Of a DNA stretch of 64,000 bases, positions 1 through 7,991 are shown piece by piece (the stretch's first letter is position 1; each line of letters starts with the position of its first letter). The DNA is taken from contig CASCWU010000001.1 of assembly GCA_949155905.1 (NCBI GenBank), positions 1 through 64,000 of the forward strand, given 5' to 3'. The notes beneath the pieces were generated by a model. The model was not told the DNA's origin. It saw only the letters and a program-made list of their open reading frames with translations, and did not search any database. Source of the stretch: an uncultured Lachnospiraceae bacterium. GTDB lineage: Bacteria > Bacillota > Clostridia > Lachnospirales > Lachnospiraceae. The position numbers and the translations under genes were made by a program.

Positions 1-6
1 TACACC

Positions 7-28
7 AAAGTGCTTCATACGGCACTTT
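7..28 (+). terminator. Terminator of an upstream gene outside the window
   Basis: AAAGTGC (7-13) pairs with GCACTTT (22-28), and the second arm runs into a T tract. It probably ends a plus-strand gene left of the window. A TATAAT box follows at 60-65 and may belong to the promoter of the first gene, but no -35 hexamer sits at a good distance. Confidence 0.55.
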
Positions 29-98
29 TTGTTAAAAACTTGTAAAGTGGTGTTTTAAGTATAATAGTCCGATTAAAGTATATATGAGGAGGATAGAT

Positions 99-662
99 AT
101 GAGGAAAAAATGGATTGTTTTATTGATTGGATGCTTGTTGCTGGGAAGTATTTGTGTCGTAAAAATCAGTTGGAAACCAAATCTGGAGCAAAGTGTGATA
201 ATCATTCGGGAAGCTTATCAAGAATTAGAACTGGATTCTTTGAATAGTACGGTCTATGAGTATCCGATAGTTCCAGGGATGCCAGAATGGGAGGAATTGC
301 ATTCCGGCGAAAAGATGTATGCTGCAACCAATATTCCAAACGAAATTTTGGAAAAGATGAATACAGAGGCATTGATAGAAAGTATATTGACCCACCCACT
401 TCTGTTTACCAGCTTGATATCGTCTGCAGATTCAGAAGGGAAGCAGGGGTTAGAACGGTTTTCACTTTCCTGTACGGCTGTAGAGGAACTATACAAGAGA
501 GAAGATGCCGGGACTATTTTAGCATACAGGCTGGTAGAAACCCCAATCAACCATTATGAAAGCAATGTTTTCAGATTCTTTTTGGAAAAAGGAGAAATTC
601 AGAGATACTTATCCGGGAAGGTTAAAAAAGCGATTCAGGTGTATATGAGAGAGACGAAGTAA
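99..662 (+). CDS. Membrane-anchored or secreted protein of unknown function
   Basis: The ATG at 99 is preferred over the in-frame ATG at 84 because AGGAGG (87-92) is correctly spaced only for the later codon. The 187-residue product begins with two lysine-rich residues and a hydrophobic segment (about residues 6-22) acting as signal peptide or N-terminal anchor. The remainder is a soluble, mostly acidic extracellular domain without a motif I recognise. It heads a three-gene plus-strand set with the membrane protein at 793 and the nuclease-family protein at 1875. Function unknown. Confidence 0.6.
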   Translation: MRKKWIVLLIGCLLLGSICVVKISWKPNLEQSVIIIREAYQELELDSLNSTVYEYPIVPGMPEWEELHSGEKMYAATNIPNEILEKMNTEALIESILTHPLLFTSLISSADSEGKQGLERFSLSCTAVEELYKREDAGTILAYRLVETPINHYESNVFRFFLEKGEIQRYLSGKVKKAIQVYMRETK

Positions 663-792
663 CTAAGAGTGTATACGAATCGTGGATCTGTTTTCCTATT
701 CCTTTGATTCATTTTTTAACTTCCATTTTAAGAGAACTTGCAGAAGGATAGTTGATTTGCTACTATTAGAAAAAAGGAGAAAGGCTTATAGA

Positions 793-1884
793 ATGCTTTG
801 TAAGAAAAGAACTGGAAGAACCATTTCTTTAGTGAGTATTGGGATTTTTATGATAATTGGTTTTATAGCTGTAATAGTTTTTTTCTATCCTAGGGATTCA
901 GAAATCCTGCAGCTATGGAAGGCGATTCGATTGGATTTGCAGCAAAATGGGACAAAGGAGGTGGAGACGCCCAGCTTTAGCCTAAAATTAGAAGAGCCAT
1001 TTTTATACCGAAAGGGAATGGGATTTTTTTATAGGGAAATTCCAGATTGTTTTCAGGTTTGCTTACTTCAAATAAATAATATTTTTGAGAATGGACAATT
1101 ACAATCAGAAATGTTGGAGAATGAATTGTGCAATTCTTTGACAAGAGGATACTGTGAAGAATCTTTATCCACGATAAGATTGTCAGAACAGGAAAACAGG
1201 GAGGGAGTGCAGGCAGTATATGGGGTATTTTCTCAGGCGGCCTATGCAATGTCAGATTTTGGGGAATTGTTTGGACTGGATGGAGAGGAAAAAAATTTTG
1301 GCGAGTTAGTGGCTCACACCATAGAGTATGATCATGTTGTGTTGTTCTATGTGCCAGATGGCAAAACACAATACCTTTTTCTTGCAAATGCTTTCATGAT
1401 ATCCAAAGAAGAGGTTTTGAAACTGGCACAACAGATTTTCTTTAAAGAAGGAAGTTTTTCGGCAGATGCTGCAAAGAAGTATTGGAAAAATCAGGAGGAA
1501 CAGGAAAAAGATTTGGAAGGGGAAGCAAAAAGGATAGCGCATGGGATAGAGGAGAGGAGACGATTTTTTCGGAATTTTAAAAAGAATGGTGATAATACAA
1601 AAGGAGTTTTGGAGATAACCTTGCCCAAAAAAGAAGAGAACCTGATTCCAAACGGCTTATTTGCATTACAGGAAGCAAGGAAGCGTTATGTGCTATGCCT
1701 CCCGGATGGTTGGCCGATAGGATATTTGTATCTGCCGTCTGGTCGGATAGAGTGGTGGCTGGAGAAAAAATATAGAGGCCAGTGCAAACTAATTTTCTTC
1801 CAAAATAGCTGGATTTCTGACAAGGTATATGGTAAAATAAAGTCAGGAAATCAGAGGGGAGGAAACGGAGCGTCATGGAAATAG
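793..1884 (+). CDS. Membrane-anchored protein of unknown function
   Basis: The reading frame is open from a GTG at 682, but the ATG at 793 follows a GGAGAAAGG ribosome site and places a basic stretch directly before one strong transmembrane segment (about residues 14-35). The 363-residue protein then has an extracellular domain of about 320 residues, with an acidic/basic probable helix around residues 230-270. No family was recognised. It overlaps the next gene by 10 bases, so the two are probably translationally coupled. If the GTG start were real there would be about 37 extra residues with no clear role. Confidence 0.55.
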   Translation: MLCKKRTGRTISLVSIGIFMIIGFIAVIVFFYPRDSEILQLWKAIRLDLQQNGTKEVETPSFSLKLEEPFLYRKGMGFFYREIPDCFQVCLLQINNIFENGQLQSEMLENELCNSLTRGYCEESLSTIRLSEQENREGVQAVYGVFSQAAYAMSDFGELFGLDGEEKNFGELVAHTIEYDHVVLFYVPDGKTQYLFLANAFMISKEEVLKLAQQIFFKEGSFSADAAKKYWKNQEEQEKDLEGEAKRIAHGIEERRRFFRNFKKNGDNTKGVLEITLPKKEENLIPNGLFALQEARKRYVLCLPDGWPIGYLYLPSGRIEWWLEKKYRGQCKLIFFQNSWISDKVYGKIKSGNQRGGNGASWK

Positions 1885-2882
1885 AAACCACATTGGCGAA
1901 ATATCTAAGGACAGCAAAGGGGAATGCCGCTTATGATGCCGCCTGTAAACGCTTGTTGGCCAATAAGAGCATTTTAGCCTGGATTATGAAGAGCTGCCTG
2001 GGGGAATACAAGGATTGTGAAGTAAACGAGATTGTAGAAAAATATATTGAGGGAGAGCCGCAGATAACCGAGATAGCGGTGAATCCAGATGAGGAGGCAT
2101 CAGGCAGCGAGCAGATAGAAGGCGCTGGTACAGAGGATAGTACCATCAACGAGGGGACGATTTTTTACGACATTCGTTTTTATGCGGTGGTTCCTCATTC
2201 GGATAAACGGATCCGATTGATTATTAACGTAGAGGCACAAAATAACTTTTATCCCGGATATCCGATTCTCAAGCGCGGAATCTATTATTGCGGGAGGATG
2301 CTTTCTTCCCAATATGGGGTGGAGTTTACCGATGCTCATTATGAGAAGCTGAAAAAGGTTTATTCGATTTGGATTTGTGCTAGGCCGCCAAAATACCGGG
2401 AAAACACCATCACAAGGTATGTGATGAAGGAAGAAAATGTAGTAGGAACAGTAAGAGAGAAAAAGGAATATTATGATTTGCTTACTGTAGTGATGATCTG
2501 CTTGGGGGATTCTGAAAAAGAGAATTGCGGAGGGATACTAAAGCTGTTGGAGGTTTTGCTTTCGGGAGAAAAGAAGGCAGAGGAAAAGAAGAAAATTCTG
2601 CAGGAAGAGTTTGCGATCAAAATGACGAAAGCATTGGAAGGAGAGGTGCAGTCTATGTGTAATTTGAGTATAGGAGTTGAGGAAAAAGGCTTGAGGAAGG
2701 GCTTGGAGGAGGGCTGGAGGAAAGGACAGGAAGAAGGCCGGAGAGAGGGAGCAAAGGAAGGAGTCCTGATTTCCATCCGAAATTTGATGGCTAGTATGAA
2801 CTGGTCGGCGGAACAGGCTATGAAGGCATTACAGATTCCAGAGGCAGAACAGCCTATGTATGCGGCTGACCTGGAGAGATAG
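1875..2882 (+). CDS. PD-(D/E)XK nuclease-family (Rpn/transposase-like) protein
   Basis: The 335-residue protein resembles the large Firmicutes family annotated as PD-(D/E)XK nuclease family transposase or recombination-promoting nuclease. A buried acidic strand YDIRFY (about residue 97) is followed by IINVEAQNN (about 116-124); the D and the E-x-Q are the usual catalytic core. A charged C-terminal region carries a short repeat of the form RKGxEEG (about residues 275-300), also typical of the family. These proteins are often numerous in Lachnospiraceae genomes and their role is uncertain; they are not proof of an active transposon. No terminal repeats were seen around it. It overlaps the previous gene by 10 bases and is followed by a terminator. 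Confidence 0.75.
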   Translation: MEIETTLAKYLRTAKGNAAYDAACKRLLANKSILAWIMKSCLGEYKDCEVNEIVEKYIEGEPQITEIAVNPDEEASGSEQIEGAGTEDSTINEGTIFYDIRFYAVVPHSDKRIRLIINVEAQNNFYPGYPILKRGIYYCGRMLSSQYGVEFTDAHYEKLKKVYSIWICARPPKYRENTITRYVMKEENVVGTVREKKEYYDLLTVVMICLGDSEKENCGGILKLLEVLLSGEKKAEEKKKILQEEFAIKMTKALEGEVQSMCNLSIGVEEKGLRKGLEEGWRKGQEEGRREGAKEGVLISIRNLMASMNWSAEQAMKALQIPEAEQPMYAADLER

Positions 2883-2890
2883 GATATAAG

Positions 2891-2935
2891 AAAGAAGCTA
2901 TTTGAGAGGTAAAAAAACAAATGGCTTCTTTGTTT
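2891..2935 (+). terminator. Rho-independent terminator
   Basis: AAAGAAGC (2891-2898) pairs with GCTTCTTT (2924-2931), the stem continuing inward through TTTG/CAAA with a two-base mismatch. A T-rich tail follows. It ends the first three-gene set. Confidence 0.7.
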
Positions 2936-3028
2936 ATTTATTGATATAGTATTGCATAATTCTTCATTATTTAGAAAAATCAAATCGAAGGTAAATTTTA
3001 CTGAAAAAAATAAAATTTATATAAAGTG

Positions 3029-3068
3029 ACAGAAAAAGATTGTATTGCCGATTTTTCTGTGATAAAAT
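3029..3068 (+). promoter_or_regulatory. Weak promoter with overlapping inverted repeat, before ABC exporter
   Basis: TTGTAT (3040-3045) and TAAAAT (3063-3068) are 17 bases apart. They lie inside and after an inverted repeat, ACAGAAAAA (3029-3037) and TTTTTCTGT (3052-3060). The repeat could be an operator controlling the exporter at 3148. The remaining AT-rich sequence between 2936 and 3147 shows nothing else I can name. Confidence 0.35.
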
Positions 3069-3147
3069 AAAACAAAAGGTAAATTATATCGACAATACAA
3101 GCATTATAAACAGTAGAATTCATATAAATAAAGAAGGGGGCGTACTT

Positions 3148-3879
3148 ATGAGGAATCAGGAAGATGTGGTATTAGAAACGAAGGATCTGACCAAGGTATA
3201 CCGTGGTGTGACAGTATTGCAGCAGGTCTCTGTCCAGTTAAAAAAGGGGCATATCTATGGCTTTGTTGGAAATAACGGAGCGGGGAAAACAACGTTTATG
3301 CGGATGATAGCAGGGCTGGCGCGTCCGACCTCCGGTGCCATATCCCTGTTTGGAAGCCAAAGCCAGAGAGAACTGGAGAGCAATCGGAGCCGGGCAGGCT
3401 TTTTAATCGAGCAGCCGGTTTATTATCCGGATATGTCTGTGCGGGAGAATCTGACAGCACAGGCGAAGCTAATTAAAGAGGCAAATAAGGCGCACATTCA
3501 AGAGCTATTAGAACTGGTAGCGTTACAGGATACCAGGCGGAAGGCGATGCGGAACTTTTCTACTGGGATGAAGCAGCGTTATGGGATTGCATTTGCCTTG
3601 CTTGGTTGGCCGGAGCTGTTAGTCCTTGATGAACCGTTAAACGGGATGGATGTCCACAATATGGATGAGGTGACAAGAATTCTGAAAAGTCTGAATGAGG
3701 AGCGGAATATTACTATTTTTTTGTCCAGTCATTTGCTTGCCAGGCTTTCCGCATTGGCTACCGATTATATTTTTCTGGATAATGGAAAGGTTGTGGAAGA
3801 AATCAGCGCGGCAGAGCTGCGGGAAAAAACAGGAAATGCCGATTTGGAGGAGTATTTTCGGAGACTGGTAAGCCGATAA
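3148..3879 (+). CDS. ABC transporter ATP-binding protein (bacitracin/antimicrobial type)
   Basis: ATPase subunit of an ABC-2 type exporter, 243 residues from the ATG at 3148, which follows AGAAGGGGG. Walker A is GNNGAGKT (about residues 39-46), the signature is FSTGMKQR (about 135), and Walker B is LLVLDEPLNGMD (about 153), followed by the switch histidine in SSH. Length and sequence match the subfamily linked to bacitracin or lantibiotic resistance. The partner is the membrane protein encoded 56 bases downstream. The substrate cannot be inferred; the two anchored proteins that follow may belong to the same system. Confidence 0.9.
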   Translation: MRNQEDVVLETKDLTKVYRGVTVLQQVSVQLKKGHIYGFVGNNGAGKTTFMRMIAGLARPTSGAISLFGSQSQRELESNRSRAGFLIEQPVYYPDMSVRENLTAQAKLIKEANKAHIQELLELVALQDTRRKAMRNFSTGMKQRYGIAFALLGWPELLVLDEPLNGMDVHNMDEVTRILKSLNEERNITIFLSSHLLARLSALATDYIFLDNGKVVEEISAAELREKTGNADLEEYFRRLVSR

Positions 3880-3935
3880 GAAATGAAATAAGACAATTTA
3901 AGACGATTTACAAAAGAAGCAAGGGAGGTTTTATC

Positions 3936-4907
3936 ATGAAGGGTATTATTTCCAGAGAGTGTTATAAAATATGCCATAGTAAAAAGCTATGGGGTTTAAC
4001 CATGCTGATGTTGGTACTGGCATGGCTGATGTTTTCTTATTCGATAGGGTGGAAAAAGGAAATGGTTTATGTCTGGTTAGATGAAACAGAGGAAGAAAAA
4101 GAGGCTATTTTGGCAGTATTTGGTGAGTTAAAGCAGAATGTTGTTGTATTTGTAGGGGAGGGACAGATAGGTCATAATGCCGGAGAGGAGAAATGCCTTT
4201 GGATGACCTCAAAGGCATTTAAACTGTTTCAGGAGGGCGGGCCGCTTTATGAAAAATATGCTTCCTCTGATTTTGCAGATCGGATGGTGCTGCGGCAGAT
4301 GATAGGAGGGGAGCTTGCACTGCCCGAGGAAGAGGATTTTGAGGCAGTCTGGAAATTTCACAAGATGCTGACCGATCCTTCGGCGGCTGGCTATACTGCC
4401 ATAATTTTTCCTGCGTTCTTTTTTGGAATGGATTTCTTGGCGCGCGGTTATCAGGGAGGCTTGTTTGCAGGGGAAAAAAGAAGAAGGCTTTTCTGGGGAA
4501 AATATCTGACTTTTTTCTTTTTCTTTCTTCTGCTGTCTGGTACAGAGCTGTTGCTGACAATAGGGCTGCATATCCCGAGGATTGGACTGCTGCAGGATTC
4601 TTATTTGATAAAAGGACTGGTTATGCGTTGTTTGCGTGATACGGGAAGAGCGCTGCTTTGTGTTCCGCTTGTCTTTTTGGCAAAATCAGAATGGAAAGCG
4701 TTTGGCTTGTCTTTTTTGATGATGACGTTGTTTATGAGCAATCTTTCTGTGATATACCTTGATCCCTATCAGTTTGTTTCAGAGGGGTATTGGAAGGCCT
4801 GCGGTGATGTAGGAACGACATGGCTGATAGGCGCAGTTACCGCCGTGCTTTTTGTGATTTCAGGACTTCTTTCGGCAGAGTTATTTCAAAGGGCAGAGCT
4901 AAAGTAA
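3936..4907 (+). CDS. ABC-2 type transporter permease
   Basis: Integral membrane protein of 323 residues after a good GGGAGG site. A first transmembrane helix lies at about residues 18-38, a soluble extracellular loop covers about 45-145, and about five further hydrophobic helices follow. This is the layout of ABC-2 permeases that pair with a short ATPase, and the ATPase is directly upstream. Sequence conservation is low, as usual for such permeases, so the assignment rests on topology and neighbourhood. Confidence 0.75.
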   Translation: MKGIISRECYKICHSKKLWGLTMLMLVLAWLMFSYSIGWKKEMVYVWLDETEEEKEAILAVFGELKQNVVVFVGEGQIGHNAGEEKCLWMTSKAFKLFQEGGPLYEKYASSDFADRMVLRQMIGGELALPEEEDFEAVWKFHKMLTDPSAAGYTAIIFPAFFFGMDFLARGYQGGLFAGEKRRRLFWGKYLTFFFFFLLLSGTELLLTIGLHIPRIGLLQDSYLIKGLVMRCLRDTGRALLCVPLVFLAKSEWKAFGLSFLMMTLFMSNLSVIYLDPYQFVSEGYWKACGDVGTTWLIGAVTAVLFVISGLLSAELFQRAELK

Positions 4908-4919
4908 GCATATAAGAGT

Positions 4920-4955
4920 AAGCGCCCGGAGGATTGCCAGGCGGGCTTTCAGAAA
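4920..4955 (+). terminator. Weak hairpin, possible terminator or attenuator
   Basis: AAGC(G)CCCG can pair with CGGGCTT across a short loop, with one bulged base, followed by only three T. It would give partial termination between the exporter and the two anchored proteins. Confidence 0.3.
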
Positions 4956-4988
4956 GGAAGTATAGCATTAGAAAAGGAGGGGAGTTCA

Positions 4989-5726
4989 ATGGATAAGCGC
5001 AATATTATAAAAAAGAATGTTAAGTATTATATCAGGGGCGGCGGTATTTTACTGGGAGTGATTCTGCTGGCTGTTCTGGTTCAGATATTACAGAAGGAGT
5101 ATATAAAGCATTCTATACAGATCGTAGACGTTCCGCCGGAGCTTCTTTCAGAAGGGCTTGTAGAATGGGAGGAATCCGGTGCTGCCCTGGGAGCAGATAC
5201 TACCGCTTACCTTCTCGGAAAACAGTGTTTTTGCTATTTCGGACGGACAAAGAACATTTATTATATTCCGACTGTCACCTTTCATTATACCGATATTACA
5301 GAAGGCATTCCGACATGGGCTTGCTGTGTGTATGTAAGAAGGGTGACGATGAAGGATGGAAACATAGTGAAAAACAGCCGTTTGGAGTGGAATCAGATGA
5401 AGCTGGAAATAGAGCTGAACGACGAGGGCGGTTTGGAATTTGACCATGCTTATGGTCAAATTGTAGGAGAGGAGGAGAACCCGTTAGTATTTTATGAGAG
5501 TGATACCCATCAGGTGCGGTACGAGATAGCCTATCCGCTGGCAAAGGCAGATCCAGAGGGCAGCCATCCTTATATTGCAATAAGTGAGCATTTTTTAAAC
5601 AGCCAGTATATCAGGGAAAAGCCGTATCAAGGGACGTTAGAGATAGTATGTTCGATAGGAAAGCAGCGGATAGAAGGAGAATTTTTGTTTGCGTATAGGG
5701 TAAAGGGAAATAAAGACAGCCAGTAA
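4989..5726 (+). CDS. Membrane-anchored protein, copy 1 of a tandem paralogous pair
   Basis: The 245-residue protein starts with a basic leader and one transmembrane helix (about residues 15-35); the remainder is predicted to be outside the cell. It is clearly homologous to the next gene. Shared blocks include VDVPPELL near residue 45, an EWEESGA block, a YYIPTVTFHYTD strand, and PYQGTLEIVCSIG near the C-terminus. The ribosome site AGGAGGGG is strong. I do not recognise the family. Its position behind an ABC-2 exporter suggests a role in the same envelope function, but this is inference. Confidence 0.65.
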   Translation: MDKRNIIKKNVKYYIRGGGILLGVILLAVLVQILQKEYIKHSIQIVDVPPELLSEGLVEWEESGAALGADTTAYLLGKQCFCYFGRTKNIYYIPTVTFHYTDITEGIPTWACCVYVRRVTMKDGNIVKNSRLEWNQMKLEIELNDEGGLEFDHAYGQIVGEEENPLVFYESDTHQVRYEIAYPLAKADPEGSHPYIAISEHFLNSQYIREKPYQGTLEIVCSIGKQRIEGEFLFAYRVKGNKDSQ

Positions 5727-5772
5727 ACCAGAAACAACTGCGGTAAACAGGCTGTAAAAGGAGGGCGGCAGA

Positions 5773-6489
5773 ATGAGGCAGAGGATAAAAAGAAGATGGC
5801 TTTTGGGAATGGTAGCTGTATTGGCGGCAGCAGGGTGTACTATTTTGGCGCTTTTTCTATATACGGAACATACAAAAAGGGCTGTCAGAGTAGTGGATAC
5901 TCCGCCGGAGCTTTTACCGGAGGAATTTATAGAATGGGAAGAGAATGGCGCCGAGATAAGGCCGGGGTCTTATGTTTATTTAATGGGAAAAACCTGTTTT
6001 TTGTATTCTGGTATATCTGGGGATATTTATTATATTCCGGTAGTTAGCTTTCATTTTGTTGATTTGAACCGGGGAAATGCAGAATGGCGTTGTAATGTAT
6101 CTGTTTACAGAATTACAAGGAAGGATGGTAAGACAATAGAGAACAGACGTCTGGAGGGAAACAAGCTCAAGCTGGAGGTTGCGATGGATACGGGAGGCGG
6201 GGCGGATCTTTTGTTGTTTTCCAGCCAGATCGATGGGAATGGAAATCAAATAAGAGAGGTTTATGAGCCTCATACCCATAAAATGCGGTATAGCGTAGAC
6301 TATCCGCTTGAAAAGGCAAAAGCCAGCCGGGAGAATACAGAGTATTACTATTTTGGGTTTAAGCTTTGGAGGATGAAGGAGCATATCAGAGAATTGCCGT
6401 ACGAGGGAACCTTAGAGATGACATGTTCGATAGGAACGCAGCAGATAGAGGAGAAGCTTCCGTTTGAATATGTGGTAGCGGGAGATTGA
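5773..6489 (+). CDS. Membrane-anchored protein, copy 2 of a tandem paralogous pair
   Basis: The 238-residue product repeats the layout of its upstream neighbour: an N-terminal basic leader, one transmembrane helix with a cysteine (GCTI), then the blocks VDTPPELL, EWEENGAE, YYIPVVSFHFVD and PYEGTLEMTCSIG. It lies 46 bases after the first copy with its own AGGAGGG site, so the pair arose by tandem duplication and is probably co-transcribed. It meets the minus-strand McrC gene tail to tail, 36 bases away. Function unknown. Confidence 0.65.
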   Translation: MRQRIKRRWLLGMVAVLAAAGCTILALFLYTEHTKRAVRVVDTPPELLPEEFIEWEENGAEIRPGSYVYLMGKTCFLYSGISGDIYYIPVVSFHFVDLNRGNAEWRCNVSVYRITRKDGKTIENRRLEGNKLKLEVAMDTGGGADLLLFSSQIDGNGNQIREVYEPHTHKMRYSVDYPLEKAKASRENTEYYYFGFKLWRMKEHIRELPYEGTLEMTCSIGTQQIEEKLPFEYVVAGD

Positions 6490-6525
6490 GGGATTGGGGC
6501 CTGGCTTAGAGAAAAGGGAAGCAGC

Positions 6526-7854
6526 TTAAACAATCCCCCGTATAATCTGCTCCAGGGATTCCTTCATATGAAACAAATCCACAAATTCTACCAAAACAAC
6601 CGCCTCTCCCTGTTCTTCCACAGAGCGGAAAACAATCGGCCCAGGGGAGGCTTGCTCTAGCTCTGTGCTGAGAGGATAGAGAAGCCGTACATTTTCTGCC
6701 TGATACTTTTTCTGGTAGGCATACATCTGGTACATATCCTCTGAGGAAATGCCGTATTGCCGCCGCTTTGCGGAAAGCTGTTTCCATTTGGTATCCAGAA
6801 GAAAAACAGCCTGATCACGGTTTCGGATAATGACAATATCCGGTTTTAGGAGAAACTGCCTGCGCGGGATATCGAACAGGTAGTGGGAGGTATCCTGCAG
6901 CAAAACCTGAAAGTCCTGTCCGGCCAGGCGCTGCTTTAGCCTGGCGGCAACGTAACGTTCAAATAAAACCTCCATCGGAAACAAGAGGGCGGCAGCGGTA
7001 TGAGAGCCGGAAAAGGGGGTAAAGCTTTTGCCCTTTAAAAAGATACGGCACCAAAGTAAGGCCGTCTCATAATGCTTCATCGTCCGATCCGGGATACATT
7101 GCGCAAAATCCTCTTGGTAATGGGCAGAGGCCGTAACCTCACGAAATTCATGTAAAAGGGTTTTTATTGTACTCTTGTTTTTGGCAGAGGAGGAGATCTG
7201 ATATAAATGCTGCAGGGCGGCCTTTAGCAGCCGGTTTTCTGCCCGATTGACATGATAAAGCTCATACTCTACAAAAGCCCTCTCCTTATGCGCGTAATTA
7301 TGAGTGATATGCTGTGCAATCTTCCATTTTCCCTTGAATTGTGTTTCATTGCTTTGCACTAATTGATAGCTGCATTTGAGTCCATGCTTGACGATTCGGA
7401 AAACCTCTTCCAGAAATAGCCGGATAAAAATCTCCAATAAAGGCAGTTTGGCAGCTTCTAAGCTTGCAGCCTGCAGGCTTTTAAAGGGAGAGGCTTTTAA
7501 GGTTTGAAGCATTTCTATCAATAAAATCCGGGCTTTGGCATGAGCTTTCCTCTCGTCAGAACGTTCCTCTGGCAACGAGCAGATTTTCGGCAGGATTTCG
7601 ATAGTCGTCCCATCTTTTAAGGAAATGACGCCAACGTAGTTTTTGGCAGTAATGACTTTCCCGACACCCCGTTTTACACGAAGCTCCATCAGGGAAAGGA
7701 CATCAGCGCTGCTTTCGGCGGTTTGGGCGGAAAGAATAAATTCCTCAAGCTGCTCAAAAACCTTCTTTGGCAGGGTAGTACTTCCCGGAAGGGAAAGATC
7801 GGATACAAAGGAATCATATTCGGTTATCGTATAAACAGGTTTCGTGGTTTTCAT
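6526..7854 (-). CDS. mcrC: McrC-type nuclease subunit of a 5-methylcytosine-specific restriction system
   Basis: The 442-residue protein has the McrC plan: an N-terminal domain that meets the McrB ring and a C-terminal PD-(D/E)XK nuclease. The nuclease core is visible as LKPDIVII followed by FLLDTKWKQL (about residues 335-360), giving the D and D-x-K of the catalytic site. In known McrBC systems McrC stimulates the GTPase of McrB and cuts DNA carrying modified cytosine between two recognition sites. It lies 137 bases downstream of McrB on the same strand, a rather long gap for this pair, and ends next to the convergent gene at 6489. Confidence 0.9.
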   Translation of the reverse strand: MKTTKPVYTITEYDSFVSDLSLPGSTTLPKKVFEQLEEFILSAQTAESSADVLSLMELRVKRGVGKVITAKNYVGVISLKDGTTIEILPKICSLPEERSDERKAHAKARILLIEMLQTLKASPFKSLQAASLEAAKLPLLEIFIRLFLEEVFRIVKHGLKCSYQLVQSNETQFKGKWKIAQHITHNYAHKERAFVEYELYHVNRAENRLLKAALQHLYQISSSAKNKSTIKTLLHEFREVTASAHYQEDFAQCIPDRTMKHYETALLWCRIFLKGKSFTPFSGSHTAAALLFPMEVLFERYVAARLKQRLAGQDFQVLLQDTSHYLFDIPRRQFLLKPDIVIIRNRDQAVFLLDTKWKQLSAKRRQYGISSEDMYQMYAYQKKYQAENVRLLYPLSTELEQASPGPIVFRSVEEQGEAVVLVEFVDLFHMKESLEQIIRGIV

Positions 7855-7991
7855 GGCGGTAGTTTGCTCCGACTCCTTCCGTTATATTTTGTTTTTTCGT
7901 TAGCTTTTTATTTGAGGCAGCTGCTTTGCTCTATTCTTCTTTGCTTTACCGCTTTGTTTTACTGCCATTTGGTGGTTTTATTTGGCAATGG

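Noticed and set aside
1875-2882. Active insertion sequence
   Set aside because: The nuclease-family protein has no terminal inverted repeats or target duplication around it; the family is not a classical transposase.
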